Positions 25,367-35,167 of a DNA stretch of 64,000 bases are shown piece after piece; position 1 is the first letter of the stretch, and each line of letters begins with the position of its first letter. Under the pieces are notes generated by a model, which did not search any database, was not told the origin of the DNA, and saw nothing but the letters and a program-made list of their open reading frames with translations. The stretch is from Streptomyces populi (lineage in GTDB: Bacteria; Actinomycetota; Actinomycetes; Streptomycetales; Streptomycetaceae): contig NZ_KZ626843.1 in assembly GCF_002911015.1 (NCBI RefSeq), positions 62,001 through 126,000 on the forward strand, read 5' to 3'. The position numbers and the translations under genes were made by a program.

Positions 25367-25397
25367 CCACCGCTGTCCGAATAGCGGACAGCGGTGG
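25367..25397. promoter_or_regulatory. 13-bp inverted repeat upstream of the met leader
   Basis: CCACCGCTGTCCG and CGGACAGCGGTGG flank AATAG, perfect over 13 bp. It sits where the -35 of the putative leader promoter would lie (the -10-like TTTACT is at 25339-25344), so an operator is plausible; lack of a T tract argues against a terminator. Confidence 0.5.
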
Positions 25398-25432
25398 ACG
25401 GTCCCCGGCCGTCGCGGAGGCCTTTCAGCCCC

Positions 25433-25690
25433 GGACGGAGGTCTCCGTCCCCCTCGTCCGTCACCAGTACGGACAAGGCTGAGCGGTCCTCGACGACGAG
25501 GTCCGCGTCGAGTTCGCCGGCCTGGTGCGCTGTGGCCAACGCCACGGTGGTCATGCCCGCGGCGCGGCCCGCCCGGAGCCCGGCGGGGCGTCCTCGAGGA
25601 CGACGCACCGGGCGGGATCCACGCCCGGTGCGCGGGCGGCCGGCGGACAGGCCTCGGGGTCGGGCTCGCCCCGGGTGGTGCCGTCGGCCC
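25433..25690 (-). pseudogene. Remnant of a HAD-family phosphatase
   Basis: The minus strand holds the C-terminal half of a Gph/sugar-phosphatase-like HAD protein split over two frames: TRGEPDPEACPPAA and GVDPARCVVLEDAPPG in one, then LRAGRAAGMTTVALATAHQA and LDADLVVEDRSALSVLVTDE in the other. Adding one G near 25576 would rejoin them. The N-terminal half with the catalytic DxD is missing, the motif III lysine reads Glu (GEPDPE for GKPDPE), and the ORF runs through its expected stop into the met leader region. Confidence 0.7.
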
Positions 25691-25748
25691 GGCGGGGCAG
25701 CCCGGGGGCGAGCGCATCAGGTCTTTTGGCCCGTAATAGGGTCACGGC

Positions 25749-26108
25749 ATGTTCGTTGCCCTGACGGTCGTGACGGCCGTCGCCGCGCTCGCGCTCGCCG
25801 CCTGGTGCGGCTGGGCCGCCCACCGCGATCAGCCCACCAAGGACTGGCACTTCATCGGCATGGCCGTGGTGAGCGTGCTCGCCCTGGTCCAGCTGGTGAT
25901 CGGCGTCGTCCAGCTGGCACGCGGCGAGAAGCCGGAACAGGGCACGACGATCTTCGTGGCGTATCTGATCGGCGCCTTCGCCTGCATTCCCGCCGCGGGA
26001 TTCATGTCGCTGGCGGAGCGCACCCGCTGGGGTTCGGTCACGGTGGCGGCCGGCGGCGTCGTCCTGGCCGTGCTCGAGGTCCGGCTCTACGACATCTGGG
26101 GAGGCTGA
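25749..26108 (+). CDS. Four-helix membrane protein, unknown function
   Basis: 119 aa, nearly all membrane: ALTVVTAVAALALAAWCGWA, FIGMAVVSVLALVQLVIGVV, TTIFVAYLIGAFACIPAAGF and VTVAAGGVVLAVLEVRLYDI. ATG start. Followed after one base by a second membrane protein, so the two likely form a complex or two-subunit unit. No recognised domain. Confidence 0.8.
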   Translation: MFVALTVVTAVAALALAAWCGWAAHRDQPTKDWHFIGMAVVSVLALVQLVIGVVQLARGEKPEQGTTIFVAYLIGAFACIPAAGFMSLAERTRWGSVTVAAGGVVLAVLEVRLYDIWGG

Positions 26109-26109
26109 G

Positions 26110-26583
26110 ATGACGGCCGCGGAGGAGAACACGACCGTGACGCGGGACGAACAGGACGGGACCCCGGCGGAGCCGGACGCGACGAAGCGCGCGCGGCTCA
26201 TCGGCGGCCCCGGCATCCTGCTGGTGTGGCTGTACGGGGTGATGGTCGTCGGCGCCGTCTCCCGGTCGGCCGTGCAGATCTCCACGCAGTTCGACAAGGC
26301 GCCGCTCGCCTACTCGCTGTCCGCGGTCGCCGGTCTCGTCTACGGGTTCATCACGTACTCGCTCGTGCGCGGCGGCGAGACGGCGCGCAGGGCGGCGCTG
26401 GTGTGCTGCGCCGCCGAGCTCGCGGGCGTACTGGTCGTCGGTACCTGGACGCTGGCCGAGCCGTCCGCCTTCCCCGACGCCACGGTGTGGTCGGACTACG
26501 GCATGGGCTATCTCTTCATCCCGGTCCTGCTGCCGCTGTCGGCGATGTACTGGCTGCGCAAGGCGCGTACGAACGCCGGCTGA
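26110..26583 (+). CDS. Membrane protein, partner of the preceding gene
   Basis: 157 aa. An acidic N-terminus of about 30 residues, then four membrane helices (ILLVWLYGVMVVGAVSRSAV, PLAYSLSAVAGLVYGFITYS, AALVCCAAELAGVLVVGTW, MGYLFIPVLLPLSAMYWL). TGAGATG junction with the upstream gene puts its GGGGAGG ribosome site inside that gene. Function unknown. Confidence 0.8.
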   Translation: MTAAEENTTVTRDEQDGTPAEPDATKRARLIGGPGILLVWLYGVMVVGAVSRSAVQISTQFDKAPLAYSLSAVAGLVYGFITYSLVRGGETARRAALVCCAAELAGVLVVGTWTLAEPSAFPDATVWSDYGMGYLFIPVLLPLSAMYWLRKARTNAG

Positions 26584-26607
26584 CGGCCCGGCCGGAGCCG
26601 GCCGCAG

Positions 26608-27111
26608 TCAGGCGCTGGCGGCGTACGCTCCGGCGTCGGCGCCCTTGGCCAGGGTCACCAGTGTCAGACGCTCGCCCACCCGCTCCTGCGAGACGGGGGC
26701 GTAGCCGTGCTTGCGGTACAGGCGCAGGTTGCGCTCGCTGCGGTGGCCGGTGAACAACTGGAAGGACTTCGCCTCCCCCTCGGCGCCGAGGCGGGCCTCG
26801 ATCGCGTCGAGCAGGCGTCCGCCCAGGCCGTGCCGCTGCATGCGCGGGTGCACGATGAGCTTGTTGATGCGGGCCGTGCCGTCGGCGTCGACGGCGCCGC
26901 GTACGGAGGCCACCACCTCGTCGCCGAGCCGGGCCACCAGTACGGTGCCGCCCGCCAGTTCCGCCCTGAGCGAGTCGAGCGGCTGCGTGAGCGGTTCGAT
27001 GCCGTAGTCGCCGTACAGCTCGGCCTCGCTCTGATAGCAGAGGTACTGCAGCTTCAGGATCGGTTCCGCATCCTGCTCGGTCGCCGCCGAGATGGTCACG
27101 CTCATGCCCAT
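26608..27111 (-). CDS. GNAT N-acetyltransferase
   Basis: 167 aa, single GNAT domain: KLIVHPRMQRHGLGGRLLDA is the acetyl-CoA loop, followed by FTGHRSERNLRLYRKHGY. Substrate unknown. ATG 27111 has GGGAGG at 9 nt; ATG 27105 is an alternative. Confidence 0.85.
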   Translation of the reverse strand: MGMSVTISAATEQDAEPILKLQYLCYQSEAELYGDYGIEPLTQPLDSLRAELAGGTVLVARLGDEVVASVRGAVDADGTARINKLIVHPRMQRHGLGGRLLDAIEARLGAEGEAKSFQLFTGHRSERNLRLYRKHGYAPVSQERVGERLTLVTLAKGADAGAYAASA

Positions 27112-27166
27112 GTGTGCATGCCTCCCGCTCACCTGTTCCGGTCGTCCCCCACTCCTATCCCCGTCG

Positions 27167-27661
27167 TCAGCGGGCCGCAACCTCCGCGGTCAGCAATCGC
27201 CGGAGACATCCGAGACATCTGGAGCGTTCCGGACCGAGACTTCCCTGTGAGATACCCAACTCGCCCGCGATCTCCCGGTAGGTGAGGTCCTCCGGGGAGA
27301 GCAGGGCGGCCATCAGGACCGGGCAGCGGCCGGGCAGCCGGCGCACCGCCTCGTGCAGCTCGCGACGGCGGACGGCGGCCAGCGCCCGCTGCTCCGGGCC
27401 GGGGCCGTCGTCGTCCGCGGGTTCGGTGGCGTAGGGCCGCTCGGCGCGGGCCCTGCGGCGGCTGCGGCGGGCCTCCGAGCGCACGGCCCGGCGCACCCAG
27501 CGCCGCGGGTCGGCGGGCGGTCCCGTCGCGTCCAGGCGTTCCAGCAGCCGCAGCCAGACGGCCTGCTCCAGGTCGCCGGACTCCTCGCCGCAGGCCTGGG
27601 CCTCCGCCGACGCCTCGGCGGCGAGCAGCGGCCCGAGGGCGGTCACCATCTCGTGGGTCAT
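27167..27661 (-). CDS. ECF-like sigma factor
   Basis: 164 aa. The C-terminus is a clear sigma region 4 helix-turn-helix (LTYREIAGELGISQGSLGPE then RSRCLGCLRRLL). Region 2 is present but degenerate (SGDLEQAVWLRLLERL...RRWVRRAVRSEARR). The GPxRSRCLxCLRRL ending is typical of a streptomycete ECF-like group with cysteines near the end. No anti-sigma gene is adjacent. ATG 27661 has no ribosome site and starts 13 nt after a terminator hairpin, hinting at a leaderless mRNA or a later start. Confidence 0.8.
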   Translation of the reverse strand: MTHEMVTALGPLLAAEASAEAQACGEESGDLEQAVWLRLLERLDATGPPADPRRWVRRAVRSEARRSRRRARAERPYATEPADDDGPGPEQRALAAVRRRELHEAVRRLPGRCPVLMAALLSPEDLTYREIAGELGISQGSLGPERSRCLGCLRRLLTAEVAAR

Positions 27662-27673
27662 GCGTGGAACGAC

Positions 27674-27709
27674 ACGGCCGCCCCGGCGAGAGGTTGCCGG
27701 GGCGGCCGT
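27674..27709 (-). terminator. Terminator of glpQ
   Basis: ACGGCCGCCCCGGC and GCCGGGGCGGCCGT pair perfectly over 14 bp around an 8-nt loop, between the glpQ stop and the sigma-factor start. Confidence 0.75.
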
Positions 27710-27807
27710 TTCTCACCCCATCCGGGACGGGTGGGCGGTTCGTTGACGGCTGCGGGCTTCCGTCCCGTTCCCGGCCACCGGTCCGCCGGCGTACCGGGGC
27801 GACGGGC

Positions 27808-28971
27808 TCACCGCCCCAGGAAGTCCGCGCGGGCCAGCACCGCGGTGTCCGCGTTGTCGGTGAAGACGCCGTCGATGCCCGTCTCGAAGTAGGCCCTGAA
27901 GGCGCCGAAGGGATCCCCGTAGGCGTCCACGGCGGTGCCCTTGCGGAAGTTCGCGGGGAGGAAGGGGTTCTCGTTGCGCATGGTGTACGGGTGCAGGATC
28001 AGGCCCGCCCGGTGCGCGTCGGCGACGAGCGTGGTCGGGCTGGTGAGGTTGCCGGCCGCGTCCTTCGGGACGACGAGGTCGAGCGTGGGGCCGATGCCCT
28101 GCGCGTACGAGGCGATCCACTCCAGGCCGGCGGGTGTGACGAGGTCGGCGACCGTGCGGGGGTCGCCCGCCGCGACGAAGTCCCAGGGACGGGTGTTCGC
28201 GGCCGACAGCAGGACGACGAGCGGGTTGCCGACGAGCTCGTCCAGCCGCTGGATGCTGCTCGGCTCGAAGGACTGGAGGATGACCGGCGAGTCCTTCCTG
28301 TCCTTGCCGTACTTGCGCAGCAGTTTCGCGACCCGCTCCTCCAGGCCGAGGCCGAGCGCCCGGAAGTAGGTGGGGTGCTTGGTCTCGGGGTAGATCCAGA
28401 CCTGCTTGCCGCGCCTGCGGGTCTGCTCGTCCTGCCAGCGGAGCACCTCTTCGAAGGTGGGGATCTCCCAGCGGCCGTCGTAGAGGGTGTTGTGCGGACG
28501 GTTGGCGGGGACGCGCTCCACGGCGCGCAGGGTCTTCAGTTCGGCGAGCGTGAAGTCCTCGGTGAACCAGCCGGTGGTGGGGACCCCGTCGAGCGTCTTG
28601 GTGGTGCGGCGGCCGGCGAACTCGGGGTGCGCCGCGACGTCCGTGGTCCCGCCGATCTCCGGTTCGTGCCGGCACACGAGGTGACCGTCCCTGGTGGGCA
28701 CCAGGTCACCCGCCTCGACGACGTCGGCGCCCAGGTCGAGGGCGAGCTGGTACGAGCCGAAGGTGTGCTCCGGCCGGTAGCCGCTGGCCCCGCGGTGTCC
28801 GATGACGGTCGGTCTGGGCAGGCTCCGGTAGCCGCCGCCCCCGTGGCGTCCGTCCGCGCTCGCGGTGCCGGGCAGGCCGAGGGCCGCTCCGCCCGCCCCG
28901 AGCACCGCGGCCGAGAGCAGCGTCCGCCGCGCCGTTCCCCGCTCCTGACCGTTCGACTCCTGCGCCCCCAT
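27808..28971 (-). CDS. glpQ: Secreted glycerophosphodiester phosphodiesterase
   Basis: 387 aa. Tat signal (TARRTLLSAAVLGAGGAALG, ending TASA), then GDPD motifs: VIGHRGASGYRPEHT with the catalytic His, VEAGDLVPTRDGHLVCRHE (acid/base His and metal ligands), and GVFTDNADTAV at the end. It releases glycerol-3-phosphate from deacylated phospholipids or teichoic acid outside the cell, a classical phosphate-starvation function. ATG 28971 follows GGGAGGAG. Divergent from plsC; a PHO-box-like repeat lies upstream. Confidence 0.93.
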   Translation of the reverse strand: MGAQESNGQERGTARRTLLSAAVLGAGGAALGLPGTASADGRHGGGGYRSLPRPTVIGHRGASGYRPEHTFGSYQLALDLGADVVEAGDLVPTRDGHLVCRHEPEIGGTTDVAAHPEFAGRRTTKTLDGVPTTGWFTEDFTLAELKTLRAVERVPANRPHNTLYDGRWEIPTFEEVLRWQDEQTRRRGKQVWIYPETKHPTYFRALGLGLEERVAKLLRKYGKDRKDSPVILQSFEPSSIQRLDELVGNPLVVLLSAANTRPWDFVAAGDPRTVADLVTPAGLEWIASYAQGIGPTLDLVVPKDAAGNLTSPTTLVADAHRAGLILHPYTMRNENPFLPANFRKGTAVDAYGDPFGAFRAYFETGIDGVFTDNADTAVLARADFLGR

Positions 28972-29254
28972 GAGCGCTCCTCCCGCCGTAGGTGCCCTGC
29001 CTGACGAAGCGGGACGATCGTAGGTGCCCCCGTGTGACGACGGGGAGGCCCGCGGCGGAACAGTGGGTGACCTCGGACGGCCGCACGGCAAGCGGAACAT
29101 GACGGTCCGTCGGCATCGGCCGGGCGGTCCCGGGTAGGCGTGACCCGAGGCGGGCGAGCGGCCCCGCACCGGGCGCTCACCCGTTCGCCGGTACCCGTAC
29201 GCGATGTCCGTCACACCGGTCCGCCCCGCTCTCCACCGCTCACGGGCACGCAAC

Positions 29255-29275
29255 CGCAGGTAAACGTAGGTCAAC
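29255..29275 (-). promoter_or_regulatory. Candidate PHO box upstream of glpQ
   Basis: On the minus strand, units GTTGACCTACG and GTTTACCTGCG each match the Streptomyces PhoP unit (GKTCAYYYRSG) at 10 of 11 positions by eye. They overlap by one base (10-bp spacing instead of the usual 11), which lowers confidence. The 28972-29380 gap otherwise holds an inverted CCGGTCGAT/ATCGACCGG pair at about 29285-29319 and no gene. Confidence 0.45.
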
Positions 29276-29380
29276 AGTGCGTATCCGGTCGATGAAGTCG
29301 ATGTGCAATCGACCGGGAACCGCGAGTATCGTCCTCACCTGCACAGATTCCATACCGATCCCTTGAAACCGGAGGGCCCG

Positions 29381-30052
29381 TTGTCCCGCTTCGCGCTCAT
29401 CAAGGCAGTGTTCGGAACGATCATGCGCCCGATGTTCCGCCTACGGGTGGAAGGCGTGGAGAACATCCCCGGCGACGGCCCGGTGATCCTCGCCGGCAAC
29501 CACCTCACGTTCATCGACTCGATGATCCTTCCGCTGGTCTGCGACCGGCAGGTGTTCTTCATCGGCAAGGACGAGTACGTCACGGGCAAGGGCCTCAAGG
29601 GCCGGCTCATGGCGTGGTTCTTCACCGGCGTCGGCATGATCCCGGTGGACCGGGACGGCGCCAACGGCGGCGTGGCCGCGCTGATGACCGGCCGCCGGGT
29701 CCTGGAGGAGGGCAAGATCTTCGGGATCTACCCCGAGGGCACCCGCTCCCCCGACGGCCGTCTGTACCGCGGCCGCACCGGCATCGCCCGGCTCACCCTG
29801 ATGACCGGCGCCCCGGTCGTCCCCTTCGCGATGATCGGCACGGACAAGCTCCAGCCGGGCGGCGCGGGCATGCCGCGGCCGGGCAAGGTCACGGTCCGCT
29901 TCGGACCGGCCATGGAGTTCTCGCGCTACGAGGGCATGGACCGCGACCGGTACGTGCTGCGCGCCGTCACCGACTCCGTGATGACCGAGGTCATGCGGCT
30001 CTCCGGCCAGGAGTACGTCGACATGTACGCCACCAAGGCGAAGGCCGCCTAG
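29381..30052 (+). CDS. plsC: 1-acyl-glycerol-3-phosphate acyltransferase
   Basis: 223 aa. Acyltransferase motifs in order: NHLTFID (HX4D), FTGVGMIPVDRDG, IYPEGTRSPDG and VVPFAMIGTDKL. Makes phosphatidate from lysophosphatidate at the inner membrane. TTG 29381 is chosen because GGAGGG sits 4 nt upstream; an in-frame ATG at 29303 gives an atypical 26-residue extension. Several PlsC paralogues occur in streptomycetes, so the physiological substrate is not certain. Confidence 0.88.
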   Translation: MSRFALIKAVFGTIMRPMFRLRVEGVENIPGDGPVILAGNHLTFIDSMILPLVCDRQVFFIGKDEYVTGKGLKGRLMAWFFTGVGMIPVDRDGANGGVAALMTGRRVLEEGKIFGIYPEGTRSPDGRLYRGRTGIARLTLMTGAPVVPFAMIGTDKLQPGGAGMPRPGKVTVRFGPAMEFSRYEGMDRDRYVLRAVTDSVMTEVMRLSGQEYVDMYATKAKAA

Positions 30053-30069
30053 CGGCGCGGCACACCAGG

Positions 30070-30121
30070 GCAAAAGGGTGGGCTCCGACCGGAGATCTCC
30101 GGTCGGAGCCCACCCTTTTGC
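30070..30121. terminator. 52-bp perfect palindrome between convergent genes
   Basis: The 26-base arms (starting GCAAAAGGGTGGGCTCCG) are exact reverse complements with no loop bases. CCCTTTTGC ends the stem on either strand, so it probably terminates plsC and the convergent MFS gene alike. The following 30122-30264 has three degenerate GCGGCCACG-headed repeats and no gene. Confidence 0.85.
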
Positions 30122-30264
30122 GGCCACGTCTCCCGCCGAGGCCCCCGTTCCGGCGCGGCCACGCGCCTCCCACCGGGGCCCCATCCGGCGCGGCCACGCA
30201 CATCCCGCCGGCTACCCGTTCCCGCGGGCCCAGCGCATCTCGCCAGGTCCCCGCTCCCGCGCGG

Positions 30265-31782
30265 TTACGCTTCCAGCTTCTGGTCCCGCAGCAGGAACCA
30301 GGCCGCCGCCGCGGTGGCGAGCAGGACCGCCGCGCCCGCGCCGGAGGCGAGTGCCAGACCGTCCACGAAGGACTCCCTGGCCGCGGTCAGCAGTGCCTCG
30401 GCGGTGTGCTCGGGCAGGTGTCCGGCGGCCTCCACCGCTCCGCCCAGCGAGTCGTGCGCCGCGGCCGGCGTGCCCGCGGGGCCGGTGAAGCCGGCGTAGA
30501 CGCCGGTCACGACGGAGCCGAGCAGGGCGATGCCCAGAGCCGCTCCGAGTTCGTACGCCGTCTCGGAGACCGCGGACGCGGCGCCCGCCTGCTCCTTGGG
30601 CACGGCGGAGAGGATGACGTCGGCGGTGACGGTGAACGAGAAGCCCGCGCCGACACCGACGACCAGCAGGGCCGCGCCGAGCAGCGGATAGCCGGTGGAG
30701 CGGTCCAGCACCGTGAGCACGCCGAGCGCGAGGCCCACCGCGGCGAGTCCGCCGGACACGACGGTCCGCACGGAGAAGCGCCGCGCGAACCGCCCGGCGA
30801 CCAGACCCGCCGCCACCGCGCCCACGGCGGCGGGGACTTCGGCGAGCCCCGCCTCGAACGGGCCGCGGCCCTGCACGAGTTGCAGGTACTGGGACAGGAA
30901 GAACACGAGCCCTGACATACCGAGCACCGTGAACAGGTCGGCGAGGACCGCACCGGAGAACCCCCGGTTGCGGAACAGACGGACGTCCAACAGCGGCTTC
31001 GTGAGCGACAGTTGGCGACGCACGAAGCAGAAGAGGGCGACCGCCCCCAGCAGGCCCGCGGCGAGCGCCGCGCCGCCCGGCCCGTGCGCGGCGAGCTCCT
31101 TCACCGCGTACACCACACCGATGAGCCCGACGAGCGAGAGCGTCACGCCGATCAGGTCCCAGGGGCCGGGGTCCGGGCTCTTCGACTCGGGGAGCAGTCT
31201 GCGCCCGACGAGGACGAGGACCACCATCACCGGCAGGTTGATGAGGAAGACCGAGCCCCACCAGAAGTGCTCGAGCAGGAAGCCGCCGACGACGGGCCCC
31301 ACCGCGGTGCCAGCGGAGGCCGTCGCGCCCCAGATGCCGATGGCGAGGCTGCGCTCGCGCGGGTCGTGGAAGATGTTGCGGATCAGGGCCAGGGTGGCGG
31401 GCATCAGGGTCGCGCCCGCGACGCCGAGCAGCGCCCGCGCCAGGATCATCATCCCGGGTGTCGTGGCATAGGCGTTGAGCACGGATATCAGGCCGAACGC
31501 CGTGGCGCCGGTCAGCAGCAGCCTCTTGCGGCCGATGCGGTCACCGAGACTGCCCATGGAGACGAGCAGACCGGCGATGACGAAGGAGTAGACGTCACCG
31601 ATCCACAGGAGCTGGGTGCCCGAGGGTTCGAGGTCCTCACTGATGTACGGGGTCGCGAGGCCGAGGACGGTCGCGTCGACGGCCACCAGCAGCACGGCGA
31701 GGACGAGGACGCAGAGCGCGAGCCAGCGGCCCGGGCGCTTCCGCGTCTCCGTCGCGACCGCCGGCCGCAGGGTGCTGGTCAT
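30265..31782 (-). CDS. 14-TM MFS multidrug-type efflux transporter
   Basis: 505 aa of the DHA2/EmrB-QacA type. LAVLLVAVDATVLGLATPYI holds the conserved first-helix aspartate, MGSLGDRIGRKRLLLTG the A-loop, and MILARALLGVAGATLMPATL motif C region; about 14 helices in all. Its ATG overlaps the tetR stop (ATGA). Drug or metabolite export under TetR control is likely; substrate unknown. Confidence 0.92.
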   Translation of the reverse strand: MTSTLRPAVATETRKRPGRWLALCVLVLAVLLVAVDATVLGLATPYISEDLEPSGTQLLWIGDVYSFVIAGLLVSMGSLGDRIGRKRLLLTGATAFGLISVLNAYATTPGMMILARALLGVAGATLMPATLALIRNIFHDPRERSLAIGIWGATASAGTAVGPVVGGFLLEHFWWGSVFLINLPVMVVLVLVGRRLLPESKSPDPGPWDLIGVTLSLVGLIGVVYAVKELAAHGPGGAALAAGLLGAVALFCFVRRQLSLTKPLLDVRLFRNRGFSGAVLADLFTVLGMSGLVFFLSQYLQLVQGRGPFEAGLAEVPAAVGAVAAGLVAGRFARRFSVRTVVSGGLAAVGLALGVLTVLDRSTGYPLLGAALLVVGVGAGFSFTVTADVILSAVPKEQAGAASAVSETAYELGAALGIALLGSVVTGVYAGFTGPAGTPAAAHDSLGGAVEAAGHLPEHTAEALLTAARESFVDGLALASGAGAAVLLATAAAAWFLLRDQKLEA

Positions 31783-32330
31783 GGTTCCTCTCTCCTGAGC
31801 GCGCCGCCGAGCAACAGCTCGACGATCATGTGGTGGAAGTCCTTGGCGGCGACCCGGCCCTCGGTCACGGCCCAGGACGCCGAGGCCATCAGCCCGTAGA
31901 GCGCCTCGGTGAGCCAGGCCGGGGTGAGATCGATGCGGAACTCGCCGCTCTCCTGGCCGCGCCGGAACAGCGCGGCCACCCGGACGTCGATCCGGGCCCA
32001 GCCCTCGTGCTGACCGTCGCCCTCGAACAGCTGGTTCTCCGTGTAGAGGAAGGCGAGCAGTCCGGCCGACCGCTCCAGCTCGCCCACCAGGCGGCGCACG
32101 GCCTCCTGGGCGGTGCCGTCACCGAGACGGGCCGCGTCCAGCGCGGCCTCGCACTCCTCGATGCCGAGCGCCTCCAGCGCCCGGACCAGCGCGTCCCGGC
32201 CGGCGAACTGGCGGTGCAGCGTGGCCCGGCTGATCCCGGCGGCCTTGGCCACCTCGTCCATCGTCGCGGTGGATTTGCGGGTGAGCAGGGCGGCTGCGCT
32301 GCGCAGCACGTGTTCACGGTCGACAGCCAT
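31779..32330 (-). CDS. TetR-family repressor of the adjacent MFS gene
   Basis: 183 aa. N-terminal HTH: DEVAKAAGISRATLHRQFAG; C-terminal ligand domain TetR-like. ATG 32330 chosen over 32357 because the latter lies inside the palindromic operator and because TACTGT lies 6 nt upstream of 32330, suggesting leaderless translation. Co-transcribed with the MFS gene. Confidence 0.9.
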   Translation of the reverse strand: MAVDREHVLRSAAALLTRKSTATMDEVAKAAGISRATLHRQFAGRDALVRALEALGIEECEAALDAARLGDGTAQEAVRRLVGELERSAGLLAFLYTENQLFEGDGQHEGWARIDVRVAALFRRGQESGEFRIDLTPAWLTEALYGLMASASWAVTEGRVAAKDFHHMIVELLLGGALRREEP

Positions 32331-32348
32331 GAGACAACAGTACCGCAA

Positions 32349-32368
32349 GTGAGACATGAATGTCTCAC
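32349..32368. promoter_or_regulatory. TetR operator, 9+9 palindrome
   Basis: GTGAGACAT-GA-ATGTCTCAC is perfect over both 9-bp arms and overlaps the -35 region of the inferred leaderless tetR promoter (TACTGT at about 32337-32342). Further GAGAC half-sites lie on either side (ATGAGACAA at 32329, GTCTCAT at 32381). Confidence 0.75.
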
Positions 32369-32447
32369 AAGGAGCATGCGCGTCTCATACCCATCTGCCT
32401 CGGGTGCCCGAAACGCGCCTCCGACGGGACTCCCGGCCCCTTGGCGC

Positions 32448-33419
32448 TCAGTGCCAGGGCAACTGCCCGCGCCGCTCCCAGTACGCCCGCGGTTCCTCCA
32501 CCAGCGCGGCGAGCCGGGACAGCTGGTCCTCGTCGAGGTCGACGACCGCCGCGTGCAGGTTCGAGGCGAGCTGGTTGGCGGTGGCCGCCCCCGACAGCAC
32601 GACGCCGGCCCAGGGCTGCCGCAGGATCAGCGCGAGGGCGACCGCGTCGCAGCCCAGGGAGGTCTCCTCGGCGACGGCGCGCAGGACCTCGGGCGCACCG
32701 GGCCCGGCGAGCCGGCCGTTGGCCACTCCCTCCTTGACGATCACCGTGAGCCCGGCGTCGTGGGCCTCGGCGAGCGCCGGGGCGGCGGAGGTCTCCAGGA
32801 CGTTGTACGTGGACTGGACGGTACGGAAGAGCGGCTCGCCGTCGACCGTGACGGCCAGCGCCGCCCGGATCGCCTCCGCCTGGGCGGGTCCGCTGGTGGA
32901 GAAGCCGATCGACAGACCGCCGGCGGCCGCCTCGGCGAGGGCCGCGTGCAGTTCCTTGTCGGTGAGGGCCGGACTGTCCGGGGTCACCGAGTGGATCTGG
33001 TAGAGGTCGAGCCGGTCGCCGAGCAGTTCCGCGGTCTCGGCGCGCTGCCGCTCGTACATGGCGAGGCCGTGGTCCTTGACCTCGTGCGTCTCGGCGTCGG
33101 TGCGCCAGTCGGCGGTGTAGGCGTAGCCCCACTTGCTGCCGACGACGACGTCGTCGACGTCCGGGCGGCCGCTCAGCCAGTCGGCGAGGAACTCCTCGGA
33201 GCGGCCGTAGGAACGGGCCACGTCGAAGTAGCGCACGCCCTGGGCGTAGGCGGCCTCGAGGAGTTCACGGGTGCGCTCGCGCAGGGCGTCGACGCTGCGG
33301 TCGGCCGGGAGGTCCTCCTCGCGCCCGAGGTTGATGTAGCCGGGGCGCCCCACCGCGGCGAGCCCCAGGCCGAGGTGGGCGGTGGGAGTCGTGGCTGAGG
33401 CGAGACGTGCGAAGGGCAT
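32448..33419 (-). CDS. Aldo/keto reductase
   Basis: 323 aa. TIM-barrel AKR with the catalytic tetrad visible: Asp and Tyr in YFDVARSYGRSEEFL, Lys in VVVGSKWGYAY, His in LDLYQIHSVTP. Should use NADPH to reduce an aldehyde or ketone; substrate not known. ATG follows CGGAG at 5 nt. No obvious operon partner. Confidence 0.9.
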   Translation of the reverse strand: MPFARLASATTPTAHLGLGLAAVGRPGYINLGREEDLPADRSVDALRERTRELLEAAYAQGVRYFDVARSYGRSEEFLADWLSGRPDVDDVVVGSKWGYAYTADWRTDAETHEVKDHGLAMYERQRAETAELLGDRLDLYQIHSVTPDSPALTDKELHAALAEAAAGGLSIGFSTSGPAQAEAIRAALAVTVDGEPLFRTVQSTYNVLETSAAPALAEAHDAGLTVIVKEGVANGRLAGPGAPEVLRAVAEETSLGCDAVALALILRQPWAGVVLSGAATANQLASNLHAAVVDLDEDQLSRLAALVEEPRAYWERRGQLPWH

Positions 33420-33598
33420 CGCGGCTCCGTTCGGTCGGCTCCTTGCGGCTCCCGGCCAACGTAACCCGCGACACCCTCCGCCGTACGGCACCCGCCCCGG
33501 ACCGCGGACCGTGTCCGCTCCGCGGGCGGGCCGGCCCGGCGGCGGGCGGCGTCAGCCCTCCGCTCCCGAACCGGCCCCCGGCGCGAACCCCGCTCCTG

Positions 33599-35107
<1,509 letters not shown>

Positions 35108-35167
35108 CTATTGCTCGGGGGTTCGAGGCGGCGGACACGACACGGTCCGCGCCAAGTCCCTTACGTC

